Shown: positions 1 to 8,882 of the stretch, in pieces
How the letters are laid out: each line of letters opens with the position of its first letter
Numbering within the stretch: position 1 is the first letter of the stretch
Assembly: GCA_964230805.1 (NCBI GenBank)
Contig: CAXRIA010000047.1
Span: forward strand, 1-63,856
Reading direction: 5' to 3'
Source: Flavicella sp964230805
Lineage (GTDB): Bacteria; Bacteroidota; Bacteroidia; Flavobacteriales; Flavobacteriaceae
Length of the DNA: 63,856 nucleotides
Made by a program: the position numbers and the translations under genes
The notes under the pieces: model-generated
What the model was told of the DNA's origin: nothing
Database searches by the model: none
What the model saw: the letters and a program-made list of their open reading frames with translations, nothing else

Positions 1-2
1 AA

Positions 3-1823
3 AACCTACCCCAAACCACGTCCGCGAAATTTCCTTTGGTTTTGAACACAGGAAGAATTCGCGACCAGTGGCACACGCGTACCAAAACAGGAAAAGTACA
101 GCGCTTGCTCACACATATCGAGGGTCCTTACATTGAAATGAACGCAGCCGATGCGTTTCAAAGAAATCTGAAAGACGGTGATATTGCAGTTGTTAAAAAC
201 CTCCGAGGAGAAGCAAGAGTTCCGGTAATCACCAATTACGATATCCGATCAGGGGTGGTTTTTATGCCCATGCATTTTGGAAAAATTTCCAACAGCACCT
301 TGGGTAGAGCCAACAACCTCACCCACTCTTTAATTGACCCAATTTCAAAAGAACCCGACTTTAAATTTGCCGCTGTAGAAGTAAGCAAATACAAAAAAAA
401 GAAACAAAAAATCTGTGTCGTTGGTGGAGGTGCAGCAGCCTACCGCTTTGTACAAACGTACAGAGAAAATAACGAAGAAGATCGTATTGAGGTTTTCTCT
501 CTAGAGGAAACGCCATTTTACAACCGCGTTTTACTCCCCGAATATGTAAATGATGAATTGACCTGGGAACAACTCCAAAAAATTAAAAAAGGAGAACTCG
601 CCAAATTAAAAATAAAACTTCACGCAAAAACTTCCATTACGTCCATAGACAAAGAAGCCAAAACCATTGTCGACAGTAATGGAGTTGAACACAGCTATGA
701 TGTTTTAATCATGGCCACAGGAAGCCGTGCGTTCGTACCCGCTGACGCGCAACTCGACCTTCCTGGAAGATTTACCATGCGAAACAAAGGAGACGCCGAT
801 GCTCTTAAAAATTACCTCGAACAAACAGGATTGCCAAACAACGAACAACACGTGGTTATTGTTGGTGGTGGTCTGCTAGGCTTAGAACTTGCTGCAGCCC
901 TTAACAAAAGAAAAGTAAACATTACAATCATTCAACGAGCCTCTCGACTTATGGAACGCCAATTGGATTTGGTGGCTAGTCGTCTTCTGGCCCAAGACGT
1001 GCAAGAAAGAGGAATTCAAATATACTTTGATAATGAAGTGAATACCGTTTTTGACGACACGGAAATAAACAACTTATCCATCAACTTAAAAACGGGAAAA
1101 ACAATCAACGCCAATGCCATTGTCTACGCTATTGGAACCATTCCAAATGTAGAACTTGCCCGAGACGCCAAACTTACGGTGCAAAGAGGGGTTGTTGTAA
1201 ATGAATACCTGCAAACCAGTACGCCCGATATTTTTGCCATGGGTGAAATCGCAGAGTTTCATAACTTTTTATTCGGAATTACTTCGGCAGCTGAACAGCA
1301 AGCCGATATTGCCGCAAAATTTATACTGGGAAACCAGAACAACCACTACAAGGGCTCTGTACTGATGAACATTCTAAAGTTTGAAGATCTTGACTTGTGT
1401 AGTATCGGAAATATTGAATTCCCAGAGAACGATCCGAGCTACGAGGAAATCATACTCATGGACGTGAGCAAACGATTTTACAAAAAGTGTATTGTAAAAG
1501 ACGACAAGCTCATCGGTGCGTTAATGATGGGCGACAAAAGTGAATTTGCAGAATTCAAAAGCCTCATCGAAGACAAAACAGAACTGTCTGAAAAAAGAGA
1601 CGAACTGCTGAGGGGAAAAAGCGATGCAAAACCCGTTCTTGGAAAACTTATTTGTTCGTGTAGTCAAGTTGGCGAAGGGAATTTAATCGAAGCAATTCAA
1701 GGCGGTTGTTCCGAATTTATAGACTTGTGTAAAACTACAGGAGCAGGCCTAGGATGCGGAAGTTGCAAACCCGAGGTGAGAGATATTTTAATCCATGCGA
1801 AAAGCGAAACAGTAAAAGGGTAA
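3..1823 (+). CDS. Assimilatory nitrate reductase C-terminus fused to NirB-like flavoprotein and BFD domain (5' partial)
   Basis: The frame is already open at base 3, so the gene begins outside the window. The first ~120 residues (VLNTGRIRDQWHTRT...) match the molybdopterin-dinucleotide-binding C-terminal domain of NasA-type nitrate reductases. A FAD/NAD(P)H oxidoreductase module follows, with dinucleotide motifs VVGGGAAA (~residue 140) and VVIVGGGLLGLELA (~285) and the late FAD motif TPDIFAMGE, as in NirB. The end is a BFD-like [2Fe-2S] domain with a CSC...CGSC cysteine pattern (~550-595). The fused FAD module would pass electrons from NAD(P)H to the molybdenum centre for cytoplasmic nitrate reduction. 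The next gene starts two bases after its stop, so they are probably cotranscribed. Sure about the domains; the full-length architecture is inferred because the Mo-binding part is not in view. Confidence 0.88.
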   Translation, partial: NLPQTTSAKFPLVLNTGRIRDQWHTRTKTGKVQRLLTHIEGPYIEMNAADAFQRNLKDGDIAVVKNLRGEARVPVITNYDIRSGVVFMPMHFGKISNSTLGRANNLTHSLIDPISKEPDFKFAAVEVSKYKKKKQKICVVGGGAAAYRFVQTYRENNEEDRIEVFSLEETPFYNRVLLPEYVNDELTWEQLQKIKKGELAKLKIKLHAKTSITSIDKEAKTIVDSNGVEHSYDVLIMATGSRAFVPADAQLDLPGRFTMRNKGDADALKNYLEQTGLPNNEQHVVIVGGGLLGLELAAALNKRKVNITIIQRASRLMERQLDLVASRLLAQDVQERGIQIYFDNEVNTVFDDTEINNLSINLKTGKTINANAIVYAIGTIPNVELARDAKLTVQRGVVVNEYLQTSTPDIFAMGEIAEFHNFLFGITSAAEQQADIAAKFILGNQNNHYKGSVLMNILKFEDLDLCSIGNIEFPENDPSYEEIILMDVSKRFYKKCIVKDDKLIGALMMGDKSEFAEFKSLIEDKTELSEKRDELLRGKSDAKPVLGKLICSCSQVGEGNLIEAIQGGCSEFIDLCKTTGAGLGCGSCKPEVRDILIHAKSETVKG

Positions 1824-1825
1824 CC

Positions 1826-3259
1826 ATGAAAAACAAAGATTTAAAGCGTATTTTTATCAAAGGAGGCGTGTTGTCACCCGGAGAATTGAAACAAATCATT
1901 CGTTTGGCTGAAACCTTGGGTCTTACCAATATTTACTTCGGCTCAAGACAAGATATTATATTGCCTTTTCAGGAAGCTGACAAGGAAATTTTAGAACAAT
2001 TCCCTGATTTAAAAATGGAGATCATCTCTGAAAGAGATTATCAAAACATTGTTTGCTCTTATGTATCCGCCGATATTTTTAAAAACACCCCTTGGTTGAA
2101 TGGTGTGAAATACTTGTACATTCTAGAAGATTTCAAACACACCCCGAAAATAAAAATTAACATTACCGATCCACAACAGCAATTGGTTCCTGTTTTTAGT
2201 GGCAATCTCAATTTTATTGCTTCGGAACACGAAGACTACTGGTACCTGCACTTGAAGCTACCCCATTGGGATAATTCGGAGTATTATCCAGTATTGATTT
2301 TTAGCTACGACATCGCTAAAATTTCAAAAACCATCGAAGAAATTGGTTCCGATGCCGACGATGCGCAAGAACTGTTCGACTTGATCAACGATCGTATCGA
2401 AACAAACAACCGTTCCATTGAAAAAAAATTAGCCATCCCATACAAACCTTTCCCTTACTACGAGGGAATGAATAAAATGGGGATCAACAAATATTGGCTC
2501 GGATTGTACTGGAGAAACAACCAATACGACCTCAGCTTCTTGAAAGATTTTTCGGAATTCTGTCTAAACCATAAAGTAGGTAAAATATGTATTACCCCTT
2601 GGAAGTCATTCATTGTGAAAGGAATTGGACAAGAGGACAAATTGACCTTGGAAAAATTTTTAGGAAAAAAAGGAATCAATGTACGACATTCGTCCTTGGA
2701 ATTGAACTGGAACATTCCGGTCGATGACAAAGATGCACTGAATCTGAAAGAATTTGTTGTCAAGACATTCGATCAAAATGACATCAGTACCTACGGTATG
2801 ACTTTCGGTATCAGTTACCATGAAACCGAAAAAACATACTTTACGACCGTTACGATTGAAAAGAACAAAACACCTGACATTGTAAAAAATTTTCAAATAC
2901 GCCCCACTTTTAACGTTCTCTACTCAAAAAACTTTGATCCCAACACTCAAGAATATGTTGTGTATGCACAAGATGTGGACAAAATTGAATTGCCCGGTTT
3001 GTTGATGGAATTGAGTATAATGTACTTTGATCAACTGGGTGCTTCTTCTCCTTCTGACGATGCCAAGACCGAATCAAAAGACGTCCCGACACCATCAGAA
3101 GTTTATCAATGTTCAAATTGTATGACCATCTACGACAGTGCTTATGGCGACAAAGAACAAGGAATCTTACCAAATACGCCTTTTGAAAACCTCCCCGAAA
3201 ATTACTGCTGTGGTGTTTGCGAAGCGGATAAAAAATATTTCAAGAAAATTCTGATGTAA
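1826..3259 (+). CDS. NirA-like protein without catalytic cysteines, C-terminal rubredoxin domain
   Basis: 478 residues from the ATG at 1826, two bases after the upstream stop; a further in-frame ATG at 1754 lies inside the previous gene and is not preferred. The N-terminus (IFIKGGVLSPGELKQII) and the segment KICITPWKSFIVKGI (~residue 253-267) resemble the ferredoxin-like half-domains of nitrite/sulfite reductases. I find no four-cysteine motif for a siroheme-[4Fe-4S] centre, so it is unlikely to reduce nitrite itself. The last ~50 residues form a rubredoxin domain with two CxxC knuckles (YQCSNC and CCGVC), which would bind one iron. Its position directly after the nitrate reductase fusion suggests an electron-transfer or accessory role in nitrate/nitrite assimilation. 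The role is inference; the rubredoxin domain is clear. Confidence 0.8.
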   Translation: MKNKDLKRIFIKGGVLSPGELKQIIRLAETLGLTNIYFGSRQDIILPFQEADKEILEQFPDLKMEIISERDYQNIVCSYVSADIFKNTPWLNGVKYLYILEDFKHTPKIKINITDPQQQLVPVFSGNLNFIASEHEDYWYLHLKLPHWDNSEYYPVLIFSYDIAKISKTIEEIGSDADDAQELFDLINDRIETNNRSIEKKLAIPYKPFPYYEGMNKMGINKYWLGLYWRNNQYDLSFLKDFSEFCLNHKVGKICITPWKSFIVKGIGQEDKLTLEKFLGKKGINVRHSSLELNWNIPVDDKDALNLKEFVVKTFDQNDISTYGMTFGISYHETEKTYFTTVTIEKNKTPDIVKNFQIRPTFNVLYSKNFDPNTQEYVVYAQDVDKIELPGLLMELSIMYFDQLGASSPSDDAKTESKDVPTPSEVYQCSNCMTIYDSAYGDKEQGILPNTPFENLPENYCCGVCEADKKYFKKILM

Positions 3260-3394
3260 GAATCGACTTCACGGGGCTCTTCACATTTTTGAATCTCATG
3301 CTTATTTTCTTAGCTTGTCAATTTTTTTTATCTTAGAAAAAAATTGTGTGTTTGCCGCCGTTAGGCTGCGCACCATGCTATGAAAAAAAATGTT

Positions 3395-4933
3395 ATGTTG
3401 ATCAAAGTTTATGGCGCTGCCGTGTTCGGTATTGAAGCCACCACCATTGCGGTTGAAGTAAATATTGACCAAGGAATCGGCTATCATCTTGTGGGACTTC
3501 CTGACAATGCAGTCCGCGAAAGTAGTTACCGCATATCGGCTGCTTTGCACAATATTGACTACAAACTTCCAGGAAAAAAAATTACGGTAAACATGGCTCC
3601 CGCCGATTTACGCAAAGAGGGTTCCGCCTATGACTTGACGCTCGCCATGGGAATTTTAGCCGCTTCAAAACAAATAAAAGCCTCTCAAATAGAAAAGTAC
3701 CTCATTATGGGAGAGCTTTCTTTAGATGGAACTTTGCAACCTATCAAAGGCGCACTTCCCATTGCCATAAAAGCGAAATCAGAGGGGTTTAAAGGCTTTA
3801 TTCTTCCCAAACAAAATGCCAAAGAAGCAGCCATTGTAACAGGACTTGAAGTGTATGGTGTTGAAAACATCAAAGAGGTGATTTCTTTTTTTGACAAAAA
3901 CATCCCCTTGGATGCCACTGTGATTGATGTGCAACAACAATTCCAACAAACCTTGAACAATCCTGAATTTGACTTTTCGGATGTAAAAGGACAAGAATCC
4001 ATCAAGCGTTGTATGGAAATCGCCGCTGCAGGTGGTCACAATATCATTCTTATTGGACCTCCGGGCTCTGGAAAAACCATGTTGGCGAAAAGACTTCCTA
4101 CAATTCTTCCACCCATGACCCTCGAGGAAGCTTTGGAAACCACAAAAATTCACTCTGTTGTAGGCCGTGTCGAAGAAAATTTTGGCTTGATGAGCAATCG
4201 TCCCTTTCGATCACCACACCATACGATATCTGATGTAGCCCTGGTAGGTGGAGGACAGTATCCTCAACCTGGTGAAATTTCGCTATCGCACAACGGTGTT
4301 TTGTTTCTCGACGAACTTCCTGAATTCAAACGCAGTGTCTTGGAAGTCATGCGTCAACCTCTGGAGGATCGTGAAGTTACCATATCCAGAGCTCGTTTTA
4401 CCGTCACCTATCCCAGTAGTTTTATGTTGGTGGCAAGTATGAACCCAAGCCCAAGTGGTTTCTTTAACAACCCAGACAGCCCGCTAACATCGAGCCCGCA
4501 AGAAATACAACGCTATTTGAATAAAATCTCAGGCCCCCTGTTGGATCGTATCGACATTCATATTGAAGTGACACCTGTACCCTTTGACAAGCTCTCGGAG
4601 GAACGTAAAGGAGAATCGAGCAAAACCATCAGAGAACGGGTTTGCAAAGCGAGAGAACGACAAACACTTCGCTTTGCAAATTACCCCAATACGCATTACA
4701 ACGCGCAGATGTCTGTAAAACAAATTCGAGAATTTTGTCGCTTAGAGGAAACGTCTAAAGAACTTTTGAAATCGGCCATGCAACGATTGAACTTATCTGC
4801 CAGGGCATACGATCGGATTTTAAAAGTCAGCCGGACCATTGCCGATTTAGATCTTCAGCAAAATATTCTTCCAAATCATATTGGTGAAGCCATTCAATAC
4901 CGAAGTCTGGATAGAGAAGGATGGCTTGGGTAA
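3395..4933 (+). CDS. comM: YifB/ComM family Mg-chelatase-like AAA+ ATPase
   Basis: The protein has the YifB/ComM order: an N-terminal ChlI-like (Lon protease S5-like) domain (~1-165), a Mg-chelatase-type AAA+ core with Walker A GPPGSGKT (~residue 221) and Walker B LFLDELPEF, and a C-terminal Mg_chelatase_C segment (~410-510). ComM is a hexameric helicase that promotes branch migration during integration of transforming DNA in some bacteria; in this group the role is not established. The ATG at 3395 gives the usual start MLIKVYGAAVFG; another in-frame ATG lies five codons upstream at 3380. It stands alone between an apparent nitrate-assimilation operon and a small orphan gene. Length of ~512 residues is normal. 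Confidence 0.93.
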   Translation: MLIKVYGAAVFGIEATTIAVEVNIDQGIGYHLVGLPDNAVRESSYRISAALHNIDYKLPGKKITVNMAPADLRKEGSAYDLTLAMGILAASKQIKASQIEKYLIMGELSLDGTLQPIKGALPIAIKAKSEGFKGFILPKQNAKEAAIVTGLEVYGVENIKEVISFFDKNIPLDATVIDVQQQFQQTLNNPEFDFSDVKGQESIKRCMEIAAAGGHNIILIGPPGSGKTMLAKRLPTILPPMTLEEALETTKIHSVVGRVEENFGLMSNRPFRSPHHTISDVALVGGGQYPQPGEISLSHNGVLFLDELPEFKRSVLEVMRQPLEDREVTISRARFTVTYPSSFMLVASMNPSPSGFFNNPDSPLTSSPQEIQRYLNKISGPLLDRIDIHIEVTPVPFDKLSEERKGESSKTIRERVCKARERQTLRFANYPNTHYNAQMSVKQIREFCRLEETSKELLKSAMQRLNLSARAYDRILKVSRTIADLDLQQNILPNHIGEAIQYRSLDREGWLG

Positions 4934-5016
4934 CTTGAAATTTAAAAAACAATTTGTTTTTTCAAGGCAAAAATTTTATTTTAGGTGTGTAACACGGCAA
5001 CAAAAATCCATAACCT

Positions 5017-5283
5017 ATGCTTCCATTTCGAACTGAAATACGAAATTCTCCTAAAGAACAGACTTTAAAAATTTATTTGAGTGATATTTCCTTGGACATT
5101 CAACTGCAAGGTTTGCTTGAAGAAATGGAGGGTGTTCGCATGGCAGAAGTGCAAACAAGTATCAGTAGGAATAGAGTCCCTGAGAATTTGACTATTTATC
5201 GTGAGGATACGATTTCTATCAACGACTTGAAAGATAAAATAGATTCCTTTCTCAATACCTTTTTTGACCAAGTGGCCTCCTAA
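5017..5283 (+). CDS. Small hypothetical protein (88 aa)
   Basis: I do not recognise this protein. It is 88 residues, soluble, without signal peptide, cysteine or transmembrane segment. Predicted by eye it alternates strands and helices (TLKIYLSD, LQGLLEEMEGV, AEVQTSIS, LTIYRED, INDLKDKIDSFLNTFF), which could be a small ferredoxin-like (HMA-like) fold without the metal-binding CxxC. The reading frame is supported by an ATG start, an 83-bp upstream gap and a strong bidirectional terminator immediately after the stop. The genes on either side (comM and ahcY) give no hint of function. Confidence 0.6.
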   Translation: MLPFRTEIRNSPKEQTLKIYLSDISLDIQLQGLLEEMEGVRMAEVQTSISRNRVPENLTIYREDTISINDLKDKIDSFLNTFFDQVAS

Positions 5284-5325
5284 AAACAAACCCTCTTTGA
5301 AAGATTTCAAAGAGGGTTTGTTTTT
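5282..5325. terminator. Bidirectional intrinsic terminator between the small orphan gene and ahcY
   Basis: Near-perfect inverted repeat with core arms CCCTCTTTGAAA (5291-5302) and TTTCAAAGAGGG (5305-5316), flanked by A-rich and T-rich tracts. It can terminate the plus-strand orphan gene and the minus-strand ahcY transcript, whose genes converge here. Confidence 0.88.
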
Positions 5326-5368
5326 CGTGCCAAAAGAGGCAGCTTGTTTGTAGGCATAGAACCCACTG

Positions 5369-6685
5369 CTAATATCTGTAGTATTCAGGTTTGTAGGGCC
5401 CTTCTACTTTTACATCAATGTAGGCGGCTTGTTCCTCGTTCAATTCATCCAATTCTACACCAATTTTTGCCAAATGCAAACGCGCCACTTTTTCATCCAA
5501 ATGTTTTGGCAACATGTACACCTCGTTTTTATAGGCTTCTGAATTCTGCCATAATTCCAGTTGTGCCAAGGTTTGGTTTGTAAAAGAGTTCGACATCACA
5601 AAACTTGGATGACCTGTGGCACATCCAAGATTGACCAAACGCCCTTCAGCCAAGACTAAAAATTCTTTCCCGTCGATGGTATATTGATCTACTTGCGGTT
5701 TGATTTCTACTTTGGTATCGCCATAATTTCCATTCAACCAAGCCATGTCAATTTCGTTATCAAAGTGTCCAATATTACAAACAATTGCTTTGTCTTTGAT
5801 GGCTTTGAAATGACGATCTACAATAATGTCTTTGTTTCCTGTAGTCGTAATTACAATATCGGCTCTTGAAATCACATTGTCCATTTTACGAACTTCAAAT
5901 CCGTCCATAGCAGCTTGCAAGGCACATATAGGATCGATTTCGGTTACAATCACTCGTGCTCCTGCTCCAGCCAAAGAGGCAGCCGTCCCTTTTCCTACGT
6001 CTCCATATCCAGCCACTACCGCCACTTTTCCAGCCATCATGATATCTGTTGCTCTACGAATTGCATCTACAGCCGATTCTTTACATCCGTATTTATTATC
6101 AAATTTGGATTTTGTTACTGAGTCGTTCACGTTGATGGCAGGCATTGGTAAAGTTCCTTCTTTCACTCTCTCGTACAAACGATGTACTCCCGTAGTGGTT
6201 TCCTCAGAAAGTCCTTTGATTCCGGACACCAATTCTGGGTATCGATCCAACACCATATTGGTCAAATCGCCACCATCATCTAAAATCATGTTCAGAGGCT
6301 TTTTATCTTCACCAAAGAATAAGGTTTGTTCAATACACCAATCAAACTCCTCCTCGGAAAGTCCTTTCCATGCATACACGGAAACTCCTGCGGCAGCAAC
6401 GGCGGCAGCTGCTTGGTCTTGTGTAGAAAAAATATTACACGAACTCCAAGTCACCTCTGCTCCCAGATCTACCAATGTTTCAATCAAAACAGCGGTTTGA
6501 ATGGTCATGTGCAAACATCCAGCGATACGTGCACCTGCCAAAGGTTTTTGACCTTTGTATTCTTCTCTCAAACTCATCAAACCAGGCATTTCTGCTTCTG
6601 CCAAATGAATTTCTTTACGACCCCAATCAGCCAAATTGATGTCTTTTACCTTATATTTTACGTATGTTGATGTTTGTGAACTCAT
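5369..6685 (-). CDS. ahcY: Adenosylhomocysteinase (SAH hydrolase)
   Basis: Catalyses reversible hydrolysis of S-adenosylhomocysteine to adenosine and homocysteine, clearing the product inhibitor of methyltransferases; NAD is a bound cofactor. All family landmarks are present: GCLHMTIQTAVLIETL near the N-terminus, the NDSVTKSKFDN segment, the NAD-binding loop VAGYGDVGKGTAAS, and the C-terminal KPEYYRY ending, whose Lys and Tyr contact NAD of the neighbouring subunit. 438 residues is the normal length. A TAATTTTG promoter lies 27 bp upstream of the ATG, and a shared terminator follows. The phosphopantetheinyl transferase gene diverges from it. Confidence 0.98.
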   Translation of the reverse strand: MSSQTSTYVKYKVKDINLADWGRKEIHLAEAEMPGLMSLREEYKGQKPLAGARIAGCLHMTIQTAVLIETLVDLGAEVTWSSCNIFSTQDQAAAAVAAAGVSVYAWKGLSEEEFDWCIEQTLFFGEDKKPLNMILDDGGDLTNMVLDRYPELVSGIKGLSEETTTGVHRLYERVKEGTLPMPAINVNDSVTKSKFDNKYGCKESAVDAIRRATDIMMAGKVAVVAGYGDVGKGTAASLAGAGARVIVTEIDPICALQAAMDGFEVRKMDNVISRADIVITTTGNKDIIVDRHFKAIKDKAIVCNIGHFDNEIDMAWLNGNYGDTKVEIKPQVDQYTIDGKEFLVLAEGRLVNLGCATGHPSFVMSNSFTNQTLAQLELWQNSEAYKNEVYMLPKHLDEKVARLHLAKIGVELDELNEEQAAYIDVKVEGPYKPEYYRY

Positions 6686-6711
6686 AGTTCTTATATTTGT
6701 GAATTAGGATG

Positions 6712-6719
6712 CAAAATTA
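6712..6719 (-). promoter_or_regulatory. Bacteroidota-type promoter (-7 box) of ahcY
   Basis: Minus-strand TAATTTTG matches the TAnnTTTG consensus. A TTG about 21 bases upstream can serve as the -33 element. It lies ~27 bp before the ahcY ATG. Confidence 0.7.
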
Positions 6720-6828
6720 CGAAATACTTTTTGATTTCTACAATCTCTAATATTGATAAAACACAGAATGGTTTCTTTGTTTAAAATACTATCTAACAAA
6801 GAATATTTTCATAAACGTTTCGAATACA

Positions 6829-7470
6829 ATGCCATTAGTAAATACAATTCGTGTCAATGCAAACACTCAAGTTTTTGTATGGAAGATTACAGAGACTTTG
6901 GAAGAATTGAAAACAATTTCATTGAAACCTGACAGTGTACAGCGCATTCAAAACATGCGCTCTGAAATGCATCAAAAAGGCTTTATCAGTGTACGACATT
7001 TGTTAAAAGAAGCAGGGTATACCGATGCGGATGTGTCCTACTCCAAAGAGGGAAAACCCCTGTTAAAAGATGGCAAACACATCTCCATCACGCACTCTTT
7101 CGACTATTCTGCTCTTATTATAAGTGCCCGTTGTGTGGGCATTGACATCGAAAAAAACAGAGAGACCGTCAAACGAATCGCTTCAAAATTCATCGCTTCT
7201 GAAAATTCTTATCTCAAAGAAAAAAATCTAATTGAACAACTCACAGTCATTTGGGGGGCCAAAGAATCTTTGTACAAAATTCACCCAGATGGAGGTCTTT
7301 TGTTCAAAGAACACCTGCCCATTGATCCTTTTGAATTGAAAGAAAACAAAACAACGGGCTGGATTCTAAAAAATTCTCTGAAGGAATGTTACACCATTTA
7401 TTTTCACCAAATAGATGGTTTTTCGTTGGTATACGCAATTCCAAAATTGAATTTGACCAAGGGAAATTAA
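6829..7470 (+). CDS. 4'-phosphopantetheinyl transferase superfamily protein (Sfp-like)
   Basis: Transfers the phosphopantetheine arm of CoA to a conserved serine on carrier proteins. The two signature motifs are present: GIDIEKNRE (~residue 103, Mg-binding acidic residues) and WGAKESLYK (~residue 139, the WxxKES helix). At 213 residues it has the two-lobed Sfp/Gsp-type size rather than the small AcpS type. No polyketide or peptide synthetase is in view, so its target is probably the fatty-acid acyl carrier protein or one encoded elsewhere. It diverges from ahcY and converges on rhlE. Confidence 0.92.
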   Translation: MPLVNTIRVNANTQVFVWKITETLEELKTISLKPDSVQRIQNMRSEMHQKGFISVRHLLKEAGYTDADVSYSKEGKPLLKDGKHISITHSFDYSALIISARCVGIDIEKNRETVKRIASKFIASENSYLKEKNLIEQLTVIWGAKESLYKIHPDGGLLFKEHLPIDPFELKENKTTGWILKNSLKECYTIYFHQIDGFSLVYAIPKLNLTKGN

Positions 7471-7509
7471 TTCTTAATTTTTCTTAAAAATTCAAAAAAT
7501 CATTGGAAT

Positions 7510-8757
7510 TTATTTTCGCCTTGCCTTGTTTTTATGATTCCTTGACCTGTTTCTATTTTGATTGGAATTTCTTTTTTGCCCTCCCGCATTTCCTTGCTTT
7601 TTGTTGGCATTAGGTGTCGGGCTATTGGTCGGCTCAAAACCTTCTACAATTTCACTCTCTAGGGTTTCGCCCAATAATTTTTCTATTTCTCTGACATAGG
7701 CAATTTCATCTACATCTACCAAAGACAAAGCTTGTCCACTGGCTCCTGCTCTCCCTGTTCTTCCAATTCTGTGTACATAATCCTCTGGCACATTGGGCAA
7801 CTCAAAATTAATCACGTGTGGCAACAACGGGATATCAATACCGCGAGCTGCAATATCGGTAGCAACCAACACCCGAATTTTTTGACTCTTAAATCCTGCC
7901 AACGCTTTTGTTCTTGCTGCTTGGCTTTTATTTCCATGTATGGGAGCTGCTGTAATCCCAGCTTTTACCAACTTTTCACTCAAACGATTTGCTCTGTGTT
8001 TGGTCCGCGTAAAAATCAATACCTGTTTCCAATTTCCGTCGGCAATTAATTTGATTGTCAGGGCTACTTTTTTCTCTTTGTCTACACGATAGGTTTTTTG
8101 AATTACTTTTTCTGCCGTCGTGTTTTCAGGTGTTGCACTTATTTCTAAAGGCTTGTTGAGAATTTCAGAGGCCAACTTTTTTATTTCTTTCGAAAAAGTG
8201 GCAGAAAACAACAGGTTTTGACGCTTTTTAGGCATCAATGCAATAATTTTTTTAATATCTCTCAAAAATCCCATATTCAGCATCTGGTCGGCTTCGTCTA
8301 AAACCAATATTTCGATTCGCTTTAAAGACAGGGCATTCTGACTTTCCAAATCCAACAATCGCCCGGGTGTAGCCACCACAACATCCACGCCTGAACGGAG
8401 AGCACTTATTTGTGGTTTGGGTTTGACTCCTCCAAAAATAACGGTTGATCTGATGTCCAGAAACTGGCTGTAGTTACGAACATTGTCGTAAACCTGGGCT
8501 GCCAATTCTCTGGTGGGTGTAACCACCAAAGCTCGAACAGGTCTGAATTTTTCTTTTTTGGTCAAAGCCAAATTCTGCAACATGGGCAAGGTAAAGCCTG
8601 CTGTTTTTCCTGTTCCTGTTTGAGCAGAAGCCAACACGTCTGTGCCTTTCAATATGGTTGGAATTGTTTTTTCTTGAATGGGTGAAGGGTTAGCATACCC
8701 TTGTTTATCAACTGCTTTTAGTAATTCCGAAAGCAATCCTAAAGATTTGAATGACAT
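7510..8757 (-). CDS. rhlE: DEAD-box RNA helicase, RhlE-like
   Basis: ATP-dependent RNA helicase. From N to C: Q motif and GYANPSPIQ, motif I AQTGTGKT, motif Ia PTRELAAQ, motif II DEAD (VLDEADQML), motif III SAT, motif V ARGIDIP and motif VI HRIGRTGRAG. The last ~35 residues are a basic Asn/Lys/Arg-rich tail (KKQGNAGGQKRNSNQNRNRS...), typical of RhlE and useful for RNA binding. 415 residues fits the subfamily. A TACTTTTG promoter lies about 20 bp upstream of the ATG. The probable job is ribosome assembly or mRNA turnover, especially in the cold. Confidence 0.95.
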   Translation of the reverse strand: MSFKSLGLLSELLKAVDKQGYANPSPIQEKTIPTILKGTDVLASAQTGTGKTAGFTLPMLQNLALTKKEKFRPVRALVVTPTRELAAQVYDNVRNYSQFLDIRSTVIFGGVKPKPQISALRSGVDVVVATPGRLLDLESQNALSLKRIEILVLDEADQMLNMGFLRDIKKIIALMPKKRQNLLFSATFSKEIKKLASEILNKPLEISATPENTTAEKVIQKTYRVDKEKKVALTIKLIADGNWKQVLIFTRTKHRANRLSEKLVKAGITAAPIHGNKSQAARTKALAGFKSQKIRVLVATDIAARGIDIPLLPHVINFELPNVPEDYVHRIGRTGRAGASGQALSLVDVDEIAYVREIEKLLGETLESEIVEGFEPTNSPTPNANKKQGNAGGQKRNSNQNRNRSRNHKNKARRK

Positions 8758-8776
8758 GTATTTTTTGTTTTTGCAG

Positions 8777-8784
8777 CAAAAGTA
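8777..8784 (-). promoter_or_regulatory. Bacteroidota-type promoter (-7 box) of rhlE
   Basis: Minus-strand TACTTTTG matches TAnnTTTG, about 20 bp before the rhlE ATG. Confidence 0.65.
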
Positions 8785-8851
8785 CGTTTTATTAATTTGG
8801 TATCTTTTTTACAGAAGTATCCTCTCAAAAAATGGATGCCGAGGTATTTCG

Positions 8852-8859
8852 TATCTTTG
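8852..8859 (+). promoter_or_regulatory. Bacteroidota-type promoter (-7 box) of arfB
   Basis: TATCTTTG matches TAnnTTTG and lies 24 bp before the ATG at 8883. Because it falls inside the longer open frame beginning at 8832, it argues for the later start. Confidence 0.6.
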
Positions 8860-8882
8860 AATGTACAAACACTACAATTCAA

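Noticed and set aside
1754..1825. 24-codon upstream extension of the rubredoxin-domain gene
   Set aside because: It lies inside the upstream gene, and the ATG at 1826 gives a natural two-base gap and a family-like N-terminus.
5826..6500. 224-codon plus-strand open frame opposite ahcY
   Set aside because: It is an antisense shadow of a highly conserved gene; composition is Ser/Thr/Ala-rich with no recognisable domain.
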